A DNA stretch of 51,925 bases from Auxenochlorella pyrenoidosa (lineage: Eukaryota; Chlorophyta; Trebouxiophyceae; Chlorellales; Chlorellaceae): NCBI GenBank assembly GCA_001430745.1, contig KQ481938.1, forward strand, positions 2,224,563-2,276,487, read 5' to 3'. This document shows positions 1 through 12,700 of the stretch, piece after piece. Below the pieces are notes generated by a model that worked only from the letters and a program-made list of their open reading frames with translations, made no database searches and had not been told where the DNA came from. Every line of letters begins with the position of its first letter. Within the stretch, counting starts at the first letter, position 1. The translations under genes and the position numbers were made by a program.

Positions 1-3000
1 TCAGGAGCAAGATGGCACGGGGTTGGGCCGCGTGTGCATGGGGCACGAACGGATGCGACTGTGCAGTGCCCTAGCGGCGGCGGCGCCTGCCTGCCCGCTG
101 TCGGGGCTGGCACTGCCGCGGCATGGCTGCCAGCGGTGGGATCAGAAAGCCGCCAGCTGCTGAGCGGGGAGCCTTTAGGGTCTCACCTTGAGGTCCTCTG
201 GGGATGTGTGGATGGGCTGCTGGAAGAGGAAGTAGAGGCGGCCCGGCGGCAGACGCGGCGCAGCCAGCGGCGCCACAAAGCTCTCCTGCTCCGCCGCGGC
301 AGCCGCCACGCCGCGGCGCGCCTGCTCGCAGCGCAGAGACAGGGCGCCAAGGCGCATTATTCCAGGGGTGAGGGCGCAGGTAGGTCAAGACGTGCGCGCT
401 GGCCCTCACAGGAGGCAGGGGCAGCGCCACATGACTAACACAGAGCAGCCCCCGGTTGCCCACCTGCGGGATGCCGCCGGCGCGCCGCCGCAGCATGTCG
501 CCCACCACCGGCATCGCCTCCAGCTGGCTGCCGTCGGCCAGGATGTTGAGCGAGTCGTCCACGCCCACGGCGGCAAAGGGCACAATGGTGGCGCCAAAGC
601 GGGCAGCCATGCGGATGAACTCTGCCAGGCCGGGGTGGCAGCAAAGCAGGATGTCGGGGCATTGAGAGGGCACAGACAAGGCAGAGTGCGTGGGCATGGA
701 GAAGCACAGGGGCTATGCGCGCAGACGACGAAACGTTGGGGTGGGGCCAGGGCAGGGATGGCGGGAGTGCTCACCCACCCTTGGCCCACCCAGCCGGCCC
801 CTCACCCGACTTCTCGGGCCAGAAGAGCTGGTACTCCTCGCCCTGCCGCTTGTACGCCTCGCGCACGCCACCTGTGCGGCGGGGGGGGGGGGGGGAGGCC
901 AGGCAGGCCAGCCGTGTGAGCAGCACCGGGCGTGTGGGGCCCACTGGGCAGGATGGGCCTTCGGGGCTGCAGGCGCTGAGGCTGTGCACTGTGAGGCTGT
1001 GAGGGCGGGGTGGCGCAGCAGGATGAACACGAAGAGTGGGGCGCTGCCGCTGGCCGGCGGGCGGGGCGCCCACCTGGGAACAGCAGCACCGCCTCCCCAT
1101 TCTGCAGCAGGCGGTGCATGTTGAAGGCAGACACGGGCACCGCCCCAAAGGTCGTCATGAACGAACGGAAGGCGGAGCTGCGGGGGGAGCGCGGGACAGG
1201 CATGTTCGTGTTTGTTGGGGTAGGCTGCAGCAAGTGGTTGGCTGGGGCACAGGCATGGCTTGAGGAGGACCGCAGAGTTGCCAAAGCGAGGCAAGCCCAG
1301 AGCAGAAGACAGTACGGTCGGCGATTCTGCGCGGGTGGAGCATGCACAGAGGCAGCCGCCAGGTTCACCTGCCATCTGTGGTGCTGCTGCTCCCGCCCGT
1401 TCCGCTGCTGCGGCCGCCACGCCCGCCCAGCAGTTGCTGCAGCGGGCTCTGGCCGTCACTCCCTGCAGACAGGCCGACGGCATGTGTCTGAGGCATGCTT
1501 CCACCGAATGCAGCACCATGGCTCTGAAAACAAGCGCACGCATGGCCTCCCCACCAGCACGCTGGCCTTGCACACCAGCGGGTTGGGGTGCCCACCTTGC
1601 AGCGCGCTGTTGAACATGCGGTTTGGGTCCCACGCCGGCAGGCCGTTCCTGCTCTGCTGCCCATCGTCCGCGTCGCTGGCGCTGGCGCTACCGGCCGCGC
1701 CGCTGCCGTCCTCGCCTCCCTCGCTGCTGCCGCCGCTGCCAAAGGTCTGTGCAAAGATGACTGGGTGAGCCAGGCCGCGCAGCAGCGTGCCCTGCTCCTT
1801 CAAAAACTGCTCGGTGATCACCCCTGCGCCGGGTGGATGCAAAGGAAGGGTGGACTCCCCGGGCCGGCACCGCTCAGTGGCCGCGCTGTTGTGGGTGGTG
1901 TCTGCGCCAACGTTGCGGTGTGCAGAGGGCCTGTGCAAGCGTTCCCCCTGGCCACACCCCTCCCCATCACGGTGCCCCTGTCTCGCTGCCATCCCCTGCC
2001 TGTTCACCCACTCACACTGACTGCAGAGCTCGCCAACAATAGAAGGGGTTTGCGCTGTCAAGCCCGAATCGCAGAGCACCCCCTCCCCTGGGCCCCCCGC
2101 TCACCCAGGTCAAGTGCCAGGGTCTGGTGGTTGCCCACCAGCAGGAGCGGCCGGCCCTCCGGGATCTGGCTCAACCCCAGGCTGCAGGGAGGAGCAGGAG
2201 CCAGGCAGTTTTCAGCCTCAAGCAGTACCCTGCTGAAGGTTGACTACCCGAACCACGACAGTGCACATCTCTGACACCCCGGGGGCACTGGGGCGGGAGC
2301 CTGGCCAGGAGGGACGGGTGGCTGGTGAGGCGGGCAGGTACAGGAGGCGTGCTAGTTGCACCCAGCTGGGCGCAGCGCGCACCAGCGGGAGCCATCTGGG
2401 CCGGTGCTGATGAAGACGGGGCTGCTCAGCCGCCGCCCAAAGGCCGTGGTGCGCTCGGCATACCTGCGTGAGGGCGCAGGGCGGGCAGGCAGACAGACGG
2501 TGGGCAGAGGGCGGAGAAGCTTACGAGTTGAGCAAGCCTGGCTGACTAAGCAAGCCTGGCTGGCTGAGAAAAGCTTGGAACCCGATGACAGAGGCCTGGT
2601 GCCTGGTTATGTGGGAGCCCTGCGCTGCGCAGCCCCCGCCCCACCGCTGCAGCTCCAACGGGGTCGGCAGCTCCACCGGTGCCGCCACGCCAAACCCGGC
2701 CGCCGTCCGCTTCCTGCAAGCCGGAGAGTGGAGCTCATGCGGCGGCGGCGCGGTGTGTGCTGGAAGAGTCAGCTGCACATGCCCCAGGCACCAGCAACAC
2801 CTCCTCGGTGATCGCCTGCTCACGCCCCCTGTGGCCACCAGAATTCACGTCCGACACCCCATGTGCCCAGAGGCCAGCGCATGCGGCGCACTCACTCACC
2901 CCCCAACCCTCCTTGCCTGATGGGCGCGGACATGCGGCGCTCCCGCACGTAGAAGCCCTCCTCCTCCAGGATGGCCGCCAGGTCAACGCCGCCCTCCTGC

Positions 3001-5668
3001 ACAGCAGGGGTGGGGCGGGGGAGGGGCGCAGCAGGACGGGGGTGGGGGCGACTTTGACTCTCCTGGCTGCTGAAAAATGTGGCGCCTCAGGTAAAGCAGG
3101 CAGTTGGGCGGGCTGTCTGCTGCGCGATTTGTGGCGGCGGCAGGTGCATGAGCCAGCACAGTGCTCGCATGGGGCAGTGCCAGCTGGGGGCAGCAGCGGC
3201 GCGGCCTGACACACCGCCCAGCGGGCCCCACCCTCGCCTTGCCTGCAGCAGCGCGTGGCTGCGCCCGCGCTCCACCCGCAGCTGTGCGCGGGGCAGGGCG
3301 CGCTGAAGGCGGGGGCCCTCCTCCCGGCTGGGGATGAGCAGGTCCTGGTCGCCCACCTGTGTGTGGTGGGGGGGGTGGGGTGGGGGGTGGGGGGGGGGGG
3401 GGGGGCAGAGTGCAGGCAGTTTAGGGGTCGACGGGCTGGTGAACCTGGCAAGCAGCGTGCTTGCGGCGCCGTTCCTCACGCCGGCGCAGGGGGGCAAAGG
3501 GCGAGGGAGGCGGAGGGGGCGCACGGCAGCGGTGCCAAGCGGCGGCGACAGGGGGGGCGCGCACCAGCAGGAAGCAGCGCTGCTGGATGCGGGGCAGCAG
3601 AGGCTCCACGTGCGCAGAGCCCCGGGCCAGCAGCTCCAGCTTCCAGGCCAGCGTCTCTGCGGGGGTGGGGGGCGCCCGGGGGGCAGCTGCTCACAGGTCG
3701 CGAAGCAGGGGCGGCGGGAAGCAGGCAAGCCCAACAGGCGCGCCGGGTAAGGAAGCGCTTCGGAGGCCGGCGCATGGGACCGAAGCGTTTGTTATAACCA
3801 CGACAGCGGCAGCCTGGGCCGGGTCAGGGGCGCAGCGGCTGCTGGCGGCGGCTGCTGTGGCCATCACCTGCGGGCAGGATCTCGGCCAGGACCGGCAGCT
3901 GCTGCAGCAGGCCCACCGCCGTCTCCAGCAGCTGCTCGCCCCTCGCCTGCAGGCCAGCGCCGGCGCTGCAGCAGGGTGCACGGATGGCCACGCGGTGAGC
4001 AGGCGGTGCAGCTCACTTCCCTGACTGCCAATCAGGGGTACAGCTGCGAGGGGTGCTTCTGAGATGTGTCTCCCGCAGGTGCACTGTGCATGCAGGTGCG
4101 GCAGCCCACCAGCTCCTTCCCCCCCAGCGCCGCACCTGCCCTCAAGGCCCCCCGCCAGCAAGTTGATGGGGTTGGCCAGCACAGGGGCCAGGGCCACTGG
4201 GAGCGCGCGGTACAGCTCTGGAGGCACCTGCTCCACACACAAGGAAGGTGGAGTGAGCAGCGCATCTGGAATACCCAAGCAACGCTAGCCACAGCAGTGC
4301 AGGAGCGGCGGCGGGCTGGATACAACAGCATGGCACACCAGGGCACAGCACCTTGGCGCTGCTACAGAGGGCGGCCACAGCAGGCACTGGCAGCACGGGG
4401 CGGGCCCCTGGGCTCGCCTGCGGCAGCAGTGGGCCCAGCAGGGGCCACAGCGAGTCTTTGAAGGAGGTGGCAGGGTTGACCAGGATTATGCGGTCAACTA
4501 GAGCAGGCACCTCTGCAGGCGGCAGCAGCAGCGGGGAACAGCTCAGGACTCAAAAGGGTTCAGAGGGGTGCACGCGGCGGCGAGGGCGGGCGCAGCAGGG
4601 CTGCCGGCGTGCAGTCGCCAAGCTCCATTGCTCGACTCCAGCCGCGCGGCTTTGCGCAGGCTGGCCAGCGCACCTGCCGCCAGCGCCAGGGCCAGCAGGC
4701 CGCCAAACGACTCGCCCAGCACGTACACGGGGCGGGTGGGGGGGCAGGCAGGCACCTCGTGCCGAAGGAAGTCAGCCGCGATTTGCACCAGCTCAGCAAA
4801 GGGGGTGCGGTCCTGCTGGGGTGGGCGCGAGGAGGGGCCTCCTCGGCGCTGTGGCATGCTGAAGCAGGAGCAGAGCCATGTGCGTGTGCAGGCGCCAAAC
4901 CCAGGGGAGGGCTGACCGGCACGCAGGAAGGCGAGCACGCACGCATGCGTGCGCGTTGAAAGCGACGCCACTGCGCCGCCCGCCTGCCACCCTTCCGCCT
5001 CTGGCCCAGCCAACCTGAGGCGGCGTGACCAGCGCCTTCATGTCAAACCGGCGCAGGAGGGAGGGGAACTGGCGCGAGGCAGCCAGCCCGCTGCCATCGA
5101 TGCCTGGCAGATAGAGCAGCAGCGGCAGGTGCTCGCGGGAAGCAGGGCTGGAGGAGTCCAGGCCCAGGTCCCCCAGGCCCAGAGAGGGGTCCAGCGGCGA
5201 CATGACCCGCGGCGGCCCGTCGTCGATCTGAAGGAAGGACTGCAGGCGCAGGCGGGGCGGCTGGCGGCGCTGCTCGCGCGGCGCTGTGGCCGCCGCTGCC
5301 AGCCTGTTGGGTGCGCCATTGCTGCTCCTGCTGCCGCTGCTGCTAGGAGGCCTGCTTGGAGGGCTGCTGCGTGCTGCACGGCCAGATGGACTGCTGGCAG
5401 GATCGCCTGGCTGCGACTGCGGCTGCTCAGCTGGCTGCGGCATTGTCGTGCTGGGGGCGGCTGGGGGTGCACTGGTGCTGGTGGCAGCAGGGATGTCATC
5501 TGCGGCAGGCATAGCAGCTGCACTGCCCTCATGTCCACCTGCATCTGTGCTTGCTGCCCGATGGCGCAGGCAGCGGCGGGTGGCGGCGACAGCGGGGTGG
5601 TGCCACTGCCTCTGTTGCGCCGCCGGCTTGCTGCCAGTCATTGCGCCATTCATTACTCTGCACTGCAT
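1..5668 (-). CDS. PES: Phytyl ester synthase / diacylglycerol acyltransferase (esterase-acyltransferase fusion), 3' end outside window
   Basis: Plastid enzyme that esterifies phytol and diacylglycerol with fatty acids during chlorophyll and thylakoid breakdown. It matches the plant PES1/PES2 family along its length. After a Ser/Pro-rich, transit-peptide-like N-terminus (residues 1 to about 175) comes LPLLLYLPGIDGSGLA, then the alpha/beta-hydrolase elbow GESFGG (Ser about 254, 4674-4815) and VDRIILVNPATSF. The acyltransferase half follows: LLLVGNHQTLALDLG (2105-2181), LLRGLAHPVIFAQTFG, FGAVPVSAFNMHRLLQNGE, EEYQLFWPEKSG, FIRMAARFGATIVPFAAVG and LPPGRLYFLFQQPIHTSPED. Exons include 5015-5668, 4674-4815, 4352-4512, 4136-4227, 3868-3965, 3565-3656, 3243-3356, 2917-2996, 2645-2713, 2383-2463, 2105-2181 and 1596-1823. 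Introns after 3243 and 2917 use GC donors, required by phase. The junction between 1596 and the FGAVPVS exon does not keep phase, so a small exon is probably missing there. A donor at about 180 sends the last exon(s) beyond the left edge. ATG 5668 is the first of three nearby in-frame starts. Confidence 0.93.
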
Positions 5669-6421
5669 TATGCCGTGCGGTGCAGGGGTTGATTTGCAAA
5701 GGAGGAGTGCAAGGCGAGGCGAGGCGGGTTCTGGTGACTGGGGTTCTGTGCTTGAGTGCCTCCTGTCTATCGCGGATCGCTCGATCGAATTTGTAAAGAG
5801 CTGCAAATGCATCTGCTGTGGCAAATTCGGCCGCCAGCCATGCTTGCATGGCCACCTGGCGGCCATCTCTGGTCCCTTTCGGACTGCCGGCCGCTTCCTC
5901 AGCGAATCTGCGATCACGAACCAGGCAGTCAGACGCGAGCTGTCCGGAGGTGGGCCACTTGCGGAATCAGCAGCAGTGCCGACTCGGTTACTGGGCGCTT
6001 GGCCTGTGCTAGTTCACCGCCCACGAAACACCAGTTTGAATCAGCATCTTGCAGGAGCTCTGGCCAGCACACCCGGTACCAGCACTGCTTCCCGCCTCAC
6101 TCTGTGCCCACCGCGCGCACAGCCTTTCCTCTTTCTCCCGCATTCTCACCCGACTTTGCACCTCGCGCGTACTTGTTTCAGGCGCCTGCAGCCTCGCCTG
6201 AGCCCGGCTTGGAGCTGTTGGAGTTCCGGCCATCCCCTCCTAGCTATGCAGCGGCAAGTACTCCTACCGGTGAGCACTGTGAGAAGTATGGAGCGGCACG
6301 ACGGAGCGAGGGCAGCTGTGCCAACCAAGCCTGAGGGGTGCCTGCAAGCCCGGCAGGGACGGTGGCAGATTCGCCCTGCCTTTGATCTCCCTGTTCATGA
6401 GAAGCCCAAATCCTGTGCATC
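5669..6421. other. Divergent intergenic region between PES and orphan membrane protein
   Basis: About 750 bases upstream of both flanking ATGs, presumably holding two promoters and 5' UTRs. Open frames run through it, but none shows splice-consistent exons or a recognisable motif. No clear TATA element was identified. Confidence 0.5.
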
Positions 6422-7182
6422 ATGGCGGGCCCTGGCCGTGGATTTGCCACACCTGCACCCCTGACCAAATTACCCATTCTCTACGCATGTTGCCTCCCGA
6501 AGTCCACGCCGCCAGCAGCGGCGCAAGCAAGGGAGCGACACCGCCGCCTGCGCACCCTGGCAGCCGCCGGCGCAGCGCTGCTCACCGTGCTGCTGCTCCT
6601 CGCTGTGGAGAGCTGGCAGCAGTCTGCGCTGCAGTCTCGGGTCGACATCTCCACGGGGAGGGACGCGCTGGGCATGCCAGCAGACACGCCGGTGGCAGAG
6701 GGGGCCAGTGATGAAACGCCTGCTAGAACGGGCTGGTGGAGCCTTTGGCAGGTGGGTTAGGGGCATGCGTGGTGATGCCGGGCGCAGGACAACTGCATGC
6801 AGAGTGCCATGATGGATATGGGTAGTGCCTGGCAGGCTGCCCAGCTGGAAACTCTGGCACCACTGCCCGCGCCACTCTGCTGCAGCAGCAGAACCACATC
6901 GCAGACCAGGAAGCGCGAGTGAATGCTTGGCGCGAGCGCCAGCGGAGCATTGTGTATGAGGAGACCACTCGAGAAGAGGCGGTTGCTGCTGGCAGCAGTG
7001 CCAATGTGGTAACCGCCGCATTGGGCAGTGGGGCTGCCACCGGCGAGGCAGCACAGGCGGCAGGCTCCAACACTCTGCTTGCATCTGAGGCTGGCAGCGC
7101 TGCACAAGTGGGCACAGCAAGGCGCCAACTGCTCACAAAGCTCGGGCTCGCAGCAAGTGCAAGGTTGCAGCTGTCCAAGTAG
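6422..7182 (+). CDS. Small single-pass membrane protein with coiled-coil tail, function unknown
   Basis: Not recognised. Two exons are proposed, 6422-6751 (donor GTGGGT) and 6886-7182, giving about 208 residues in phase. Exon 1 has a basic stretch (ARERHRRLRTL) before one hydrophobic segment at residues 44-62 (LAAAGAALLTVLLLLAVE), as in a type II signal anchor. After a linker, exon 2 starts with a helix-prone segment (QQQNHIADQEARVNAWRERQ), then RSIVYEETTREE, then an Ala/Ser/Gly-rich region and a basic end. Several AGs could serve as acceptor. The one after the pyrimidine-rich stretch at about 6885 keeps frame and the helical segment. The start is the first ATG after the divergent promoter region. 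It could be a Golgi or organelle membrane adaptor, but nothing here decides that. Confidence 0.6.
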
Positions 7183-8234
7183 CAGCAAACCGCTCGTGCA
7201 AGAGTGGCCGGTGGGCTGGCAAGCACTGGGTTGCAAGCAGCACGCCCCGCTGCGGCGAGCAGGCAGGTTCCCAGGCGTGCAAAAGGGCCTCTTGCTCCTC
7301 GTGGCCTAATGCCTCCCACCTGCATCTCCATCAGCAGACCTTTTATCCCCCGTTTGTCCACACCTTTGCACCCCATCCACTGCGCATGCCATTACGGCCT
7401 CTGTTACTCCACCCCCTTGTGGGAGCCAAGTCTGTACCTCGCTCACGCCACACCCAAATTTTCCCTACATGTGCCATCTTTCAACCAACTCCATTCTGAG
7501 AAAGCTCCGGCAGCAGCTGGCCGGTGCAGCGCCGCACCGGGCAGCTGCTGCGCCAGATTTATGCCCATGCCATTCCTTTGCATTGCCACCCAGTCGTGCA
7601 CCACCCGTCCTAGCTCCCATCCGTCCCAACCGCTGCAGAAGAGCGCAGTCCCACGCCGCCTGCCTGGGCCCCTTCAGAGCCAGTTGTGTGTACGGCACAG
7701 CCCCGTCGCGAATGTTTCCCTGGTCGCCACTCATGTCATCGTTGCCACACTGCCTGCAATCCACGTTGATGGGCAGCACCCCTTGAGCGGGCCCTGTTGC
7801 CCCACTGGAGTCCATGTCCCCACATCGCCACCCCTAACCCCTTCCGAATGCCTCCCCCCTTCCAACCACCCCCCTCTGCCAGCGTGAAATTGTAACAGAG
7901 ATGTCAGATCAACGATTCCGTTAGTCAAGCTGCTGCGAGTTGCCACCGCTTCCATCCCGCTGCTGCTCGTGCCCCTGCCGCTGCCGGTCAACCATGACTG
8001 GCAGCCCGCCAGCAAGCGCTGCCTCTATCCTGCAAGCATGACGGGAGGGATCCAGGCTGGCCACATCAGGGAGGAGGCCAAAAAGTGACATGGCATTTTC
8101 TGGCTGCATTGCACAATGACTGGCGCTGCTCCCCCGACTGGCGCCGCTACCTGCGCCTTCCCGACCGATGTGCTGTGCCAAAGGGGCTCGTCGGGGGGCT
8201 GCCTGCCTGCCTGCCTGCCAGCGCGCCCAGGCCC
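7183..8234. other. Convergent 3' regions, no gene
   Basis: Interval between two converging stop codons. It is richer in C/T and less GC-extreme than the exons and has frequent stops in most frames, as expected of long algal 3' UTRs. The only signal recognised is the plus-strand TGTAA at 7891. No TTACA, the minus-strand equivalent, was found. Confidence 0.5.
7891..7895 (+). terminator. TGTAA poly(A) signal
   Basis: TGTAA, the usual chlorophyte polyadenylation signal, lies about 710 bases after the stop of the orphan membrane protein gene, which would have a long 3' UTR. Confidence 0.5.
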
Positions 8235-9535
8235 TCACCGCTTGCGCTGCGCATCGTCCTGCTGCGACTTGTACCGCTCCCACTCCTCCTCGCTCATCTG
8301 CAGCCATGGCGGGGCGGGGCGGGGGGCAGAGGGCGGTATGGGCTCGCTGACCGCGCCAGGCAATGACCACGTGACTCTCCAGGCGCTCATGGACCAGCAG
8401 GTGAGTGGCGGCTCAAAGCTTGTGACGGCTGCCCATGGCCCATTCCAGAGCCACTTCAAGCCGGCTGTGAGCATGGCGCCCACCTTTTTGATGGGCAGGT
8501 ACTCGTGCCACCAGGGCCGCGCCGTCGGCTGGTGCCCTGCCTGCCCCGATGCTGCCGTGCCCGCTGCCGCTCCCTCGGTGGCACTGCTGCTGTGCGGCTG
8601 CTGCTCCACCCCAGCATGCGGCTGCGGTGGCGGGTCCAAAAGGTCCAGGCCGACCAGCAGCTGCGCAAAGCCGCCTGCAGCCTCAACCTTGCCCGCGAGC
8701 AGGTGGGCCGCGCCGCCCAGCGCGGCGCAGATCACGGCGCCAGGGGCAGCCGAGCGGCCTGCACATCAGGCCACACAGCGGGGGCTCAGATGAAAGAGCA
8801 TGGACGGCAGGCTCCAGCACCACCATCGGCAGTGGCAGAACACGCATGCAGCCGATGGGAGATGTCCCTCTGCGTGTGCACACCCAGCATCACTATGGGT
8901 CGTGCCGAGTGGCGCCCTCGCAGCGTGCGACCAGGCAGCTGCCCTCATGTCTGCAGGCCCAAACTAGCAGTGCAAGCTCAGGCTGCCATCGCACCATGCG
9001 TCTTGTACAGCAATGCGCCAGTGGCTGCCCCTGCCAGCACACTGTTTGCCGGGCTATCGCGGCAGCGGACCAGCCTGCTCGTCTCCTGGACAACTGCACA
9101 GACCACAGGGGCTTGATACCACGTGGAAATCCATCGATTGCAATATTGGTGATCATCGAGTCGATGTTTCTGCAAGGCAGAAGCCCAGCCTAGCACACCA
9201 AGCAGCAAGTCCTCACCCGAGAAGCAGCCAGCGAGCATGAGGAAGGAGGCGGTCGAGGCGGCGGTGAATCGAACAAGCGGCTGCTGTTGCAGCACCGCGA
9301 GCACACTGCCGACTGCTGCGCCAGAGGTGCCTGCACATGAGATTGATCACGTTGGTGCAGGGCATAAAAAACCTGTCTGGCCTGCAACCTGTGCTACTTG
9401 CGGCACTCGCAACAGTGCCGCCACCACTGCCGCCGACGCCCACCCTCCCTCACCTGCGGCTATTAGCTTGGCGGAAATTCTGTCTTCCCATCCAGCTGTT
9501 TCCTGGCAGCGCGTCTTGCCCCAAAGGAGCGGCAT
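8235..9535 (-). CDS. PRAT (Tim17/Tim22/Tim23) family protein, OEP16-3 / complex I B14.7-like
   Basis: Small multi-pass membrane protein of the preprotein and amino-acid transporter family. Five exons fit in phase: 9454-9535, 9217-9330, 8995-9093, 8484-8758, 8235-8297 (210 residues). Segments in order are an amphipathic start (GWEDRISAKL), TM1 (IAAGTSGAAVGSVLAVLQ), TM2 (FTAASTASFLMLAGCFSG), then VVQETSRLVRCRDSPANSVL, a PRAT-signature-like stretch with the typical charged residues and Asn-Ser, TM3 (AGAATGALLYKTHG) and TM4 (RSAAPGAVICAALGGAAHLL). The order THGRSAAPGAV and the WWHEYLPIKK tail resemble plant OEP16-3/NDUFA11, so a mitochondrial or plastid envelope role is the best guess. Between TM4 and that tail is a low-complexity insert of about 50 residues (Pro, Gln, Ser, Ala) not typical of the family. 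The end MSEEEWERYKSQQDDAQRKR is strongly charged. The stop could instead be a splice donor (CGGTGAGG). Confidence 0.72.
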
Positions 9536-9737
9536 ATCGGCGACGCAAAGCTGGTCTCGACTGTGCGAGCTGCTTCTACGCTTGTAGATATGCTGAACAC
9601 TACAGTAATATGCGCTGGAATCTGTAATTATTTTCAATTGCTCCACAATTGCCCAAACGGCGTGCTTTGCCACTCTCAGCCTTGCTCCATTGCTCCCTTT
9701 GGCGATCGAAGGCTGTTTTTAATCTCTTTCACGCTCG

Positions 9738-12700
9738 ATGCTGATCAGGCGCCTTACTGCGGGCCTGGCGCCCACCTTGGGCCAGGCCAGCAGCCGCTTG
9801 CAGACCGCCTGGGCTCGACCCTTGCTTGCAGACGGTGCCGCGCGGCAGAGCAGTACATTCAGCGCCGAGGATGTGCAGGCAGTGCACGATGCGCCAGTAG
9901 ACGAGGCTTGGTGGCAAGAAGTGCAGGGCGGCAGTGGCGGCAGTGGCGGCGGCGGCGAGCAAGAGCAGCAACACGCGGCTCGAACGCGGCGCATTGACAG
10001 GCTGGATGCACCCATAGATGCGCCTCGGACACTTCGGGACTATCAGCGGATGGTGTTTGCGCTGTCGCGCCGCAAGCGGTGCGGTCCCTCTGCCTGTGAC
10101 GCTCATGCGCTACCCTCCTGCCAGCCCAAGGCCCTGTGCTGCGCGCAGCTGCAACTGCGTGGCCTTCACCAAATGCTGCCTTTTCACCACTCCTGAGGAC
10201 TACGCAAGCTTTCCTGCACACCATGCATTCCCGGTGTGCCAAACCATTCCCAGTTGCAGCGGTTGTGGCACTCCAATAGACCACATGTGTGTCCGCATGC
10301 TGGCCGCCCTTGCCTGCAGCGCGTACCTGATTCGGGACGTGGTGGACGAAATGTCGCTCAACGGCGTGCGGCCAGACAAGTTTGTGCTGCAGACGGGTGA
10401 GCTGCTCGGCCGAGGGCATGCCACCGCGTTGCGTGGGACAGGCGCCTGTACAGACAGCCGTTGAGCAAGGCCCTGCCTGCCTGGTCTCCACGTTAGTGCC
10501 CGGTTGCCTACTTTTTCACTTGTTCTCGCCTACCATCTGCCTTGGTTGCGGTAGTGTGACCGCTCACCAGCACAGCTGCACCAACCCCCGCAGGTCTGTT
10601 TGCCTGCATGAAGGCCCGCAAGCTGGGTGATGCCATGTTCTTCTTCGAGGAGATGCAGCGACGCGGCATGGAGCCGGATGTGAGTGGCGGGGGCCAGGGT
10701 CCAGGCGGCAAAGCGCCCCACGACCTGCTGCCAGAAAGCCGACCTTCGTGGCGTTCCGCTCTGGCTGCCTGCCCTGGCCTCTGGCTCACCCGTGCTCCAT
10801 GCGCTGCGTGCCTGCCGCCCCCTCCTCGCCGCCACAGACTGCGGCGTACAGCAGCGCCATCAGCGCGTGCGGGCGCGCGGGCCAGCTGGGACGCATGCTC
10901 GAGCTGCGGGACGAGATGCTGCGCCGGGGGCTGGAGGTGAAGCACAACACGCGCCTGGCCATGCTGCACGCGTTTGCGGGTGCGGGGCGGGAGGGGGGGC
11001 GGGAGGTGGGGTCGCCGAGGCGCACCTGGCTGGCCGCGGCCGGCCCACATTTGCCTGGCCCGCGCGCTGGTGTGCCAATTGGTCTTGGCTAGCGTATGCG
11101 CTGCGATAGCACCCCTCCTCAGCATGAGCTGCCACTCGACATCGCCGCACCGGGCCGGCCTCGTGCTTGCAGACACGGGCAAGATGCAGGCGGCACGGCA
11201 GGTGTTTGACGAAATTGTGGCATCTGGCCACGCAGCCGACGAGTATGCCTATGCGGGGCTGGCAAACTGCTACCGCCATATGCCGCAGGTGGGCCGCCCA
11301 GCTGTCGGCGCTGTCCCCTGCCTGCCTCGTGCCTGTTTCCCAGTGCAGATGCGACCCGCTGCGCAAGGAATGAAGGGGCTGCACGGCGCAGGTCGCGCGC
11401 TCGCATGCCCTGGTGTGCTGCAGGCTTCCAGCGAGCCCTTCAGCCGGGACTTCATGCCTGCTGCGCCTGCCCTGCCCTGCCCGCAGCGCGCCGTCCCCGA
11501 TGATGCCGAGCAGCTGCTGCTGGGCCTGATTGACGAGTTCAAGGCGGCGTGGGCGGCGGCCGAGGGCGGGGAGCCGCGGGAGAGGCAGGCGGGCAGGCGC
11601 GCGCTGCTGGTGGTCGTCAACGCCGTCATCAACTCACTGGCCGAGCTGGGGTGGGCACCGCCGCGCAGCAGGGCCGTGCAAGGGGTCCGGCCCGTAGGGG
11701 GGCAGGCCCAGCGGCCGCTGCGATGCCGCAAGGTTCACACGAGCCCGCCAAACACCCGCCGCCCCGCTCCTGCACACCCGGCCCCACGCAGGCACCACCA
11801 GGCCGCGGTGGCCCTGTTCAAGGGGATGCCCCAGGAGCGCATCGCCCCCGACCACACCACCTACTCCAACATCATCCGGTCGTACATGCAGCAGGCGCTG
11901 GGGCGGAACCGCCAGCCCGCCTCCGATCGCCTGAGTGGGTGGCACTGGGGATGCAGGGCCGGGTTGCAACAGGGGAGTAGGTAGGCATGGGGTGCAGGCA
12001 TGCGTAGAGAGGAGGGGCCGGTCCGCAAGCGCTGCCGGGGTTGCACCCCAGGTGAAGTCCCCCGCCACGCCGCGTCGTCCCTGCCTGCAGCCGCCTTGCT
12101 GGACGAGAGGTTGCAGCAAGTCGACCTGCAGCCGTATGAGCAGGCCGTGCTGGCCGGCAACACGGCACTGGCAGCAGCGCTGGAAGCGGCTGTGGAAGCA
12201 GCGGCAGCGCAGCAGGGCAGCGCGGCGGCTGGGCAGCAGGCGGCGGCAGCAGAGGTTGAGCCGCCCGATGCAGAGGCGGCGGCGGCGCTTGATAGTGAGG
12301 AAGAGGAGCAGCCGGGGGCGGCAGCGCTGCGTGTGATCAGCGCCGCACACGACGCTGAGGCAGCAGCAGAGGAAGGCAGCCGCTTAGAGGGAGGTGCTTC
12401 ATTCCTCGAGGGGCCGGCAAATGAGCAGCAGCAGCAGCAGCAGCAGGCGCCTCTGCAGGGGCTGAGCGTGGCGCAGCTGCGGGGCATGGTGCGGGCCCAG
12501 GCGCTGGGCCGCGCGCGCAGCGCCCTGCGGTTCCAGGTGTTCCGCCAGCACCTGGACGTTGACGCGTGGGACGAGGTGGGACCCCGCCCGACATGCCGGC
12601 CCCGCCCGGCATGCCGGCTCCGCCGAGCCCGCCCCCCNNNNNNNNNNNNNNNNNNNNNNNNNNNNNNNNNNNNNNNNNNNNNNNNNNNNNNNNNNNNNNN

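Noticed and set aside
5286..6464. 392-codon plus-strand frame upstream of the orphan gene
   Set aside because: Antisense to PES exon 1 and then runs through the shared promoter region. The start is not ATG-supported by context and there is no domain.
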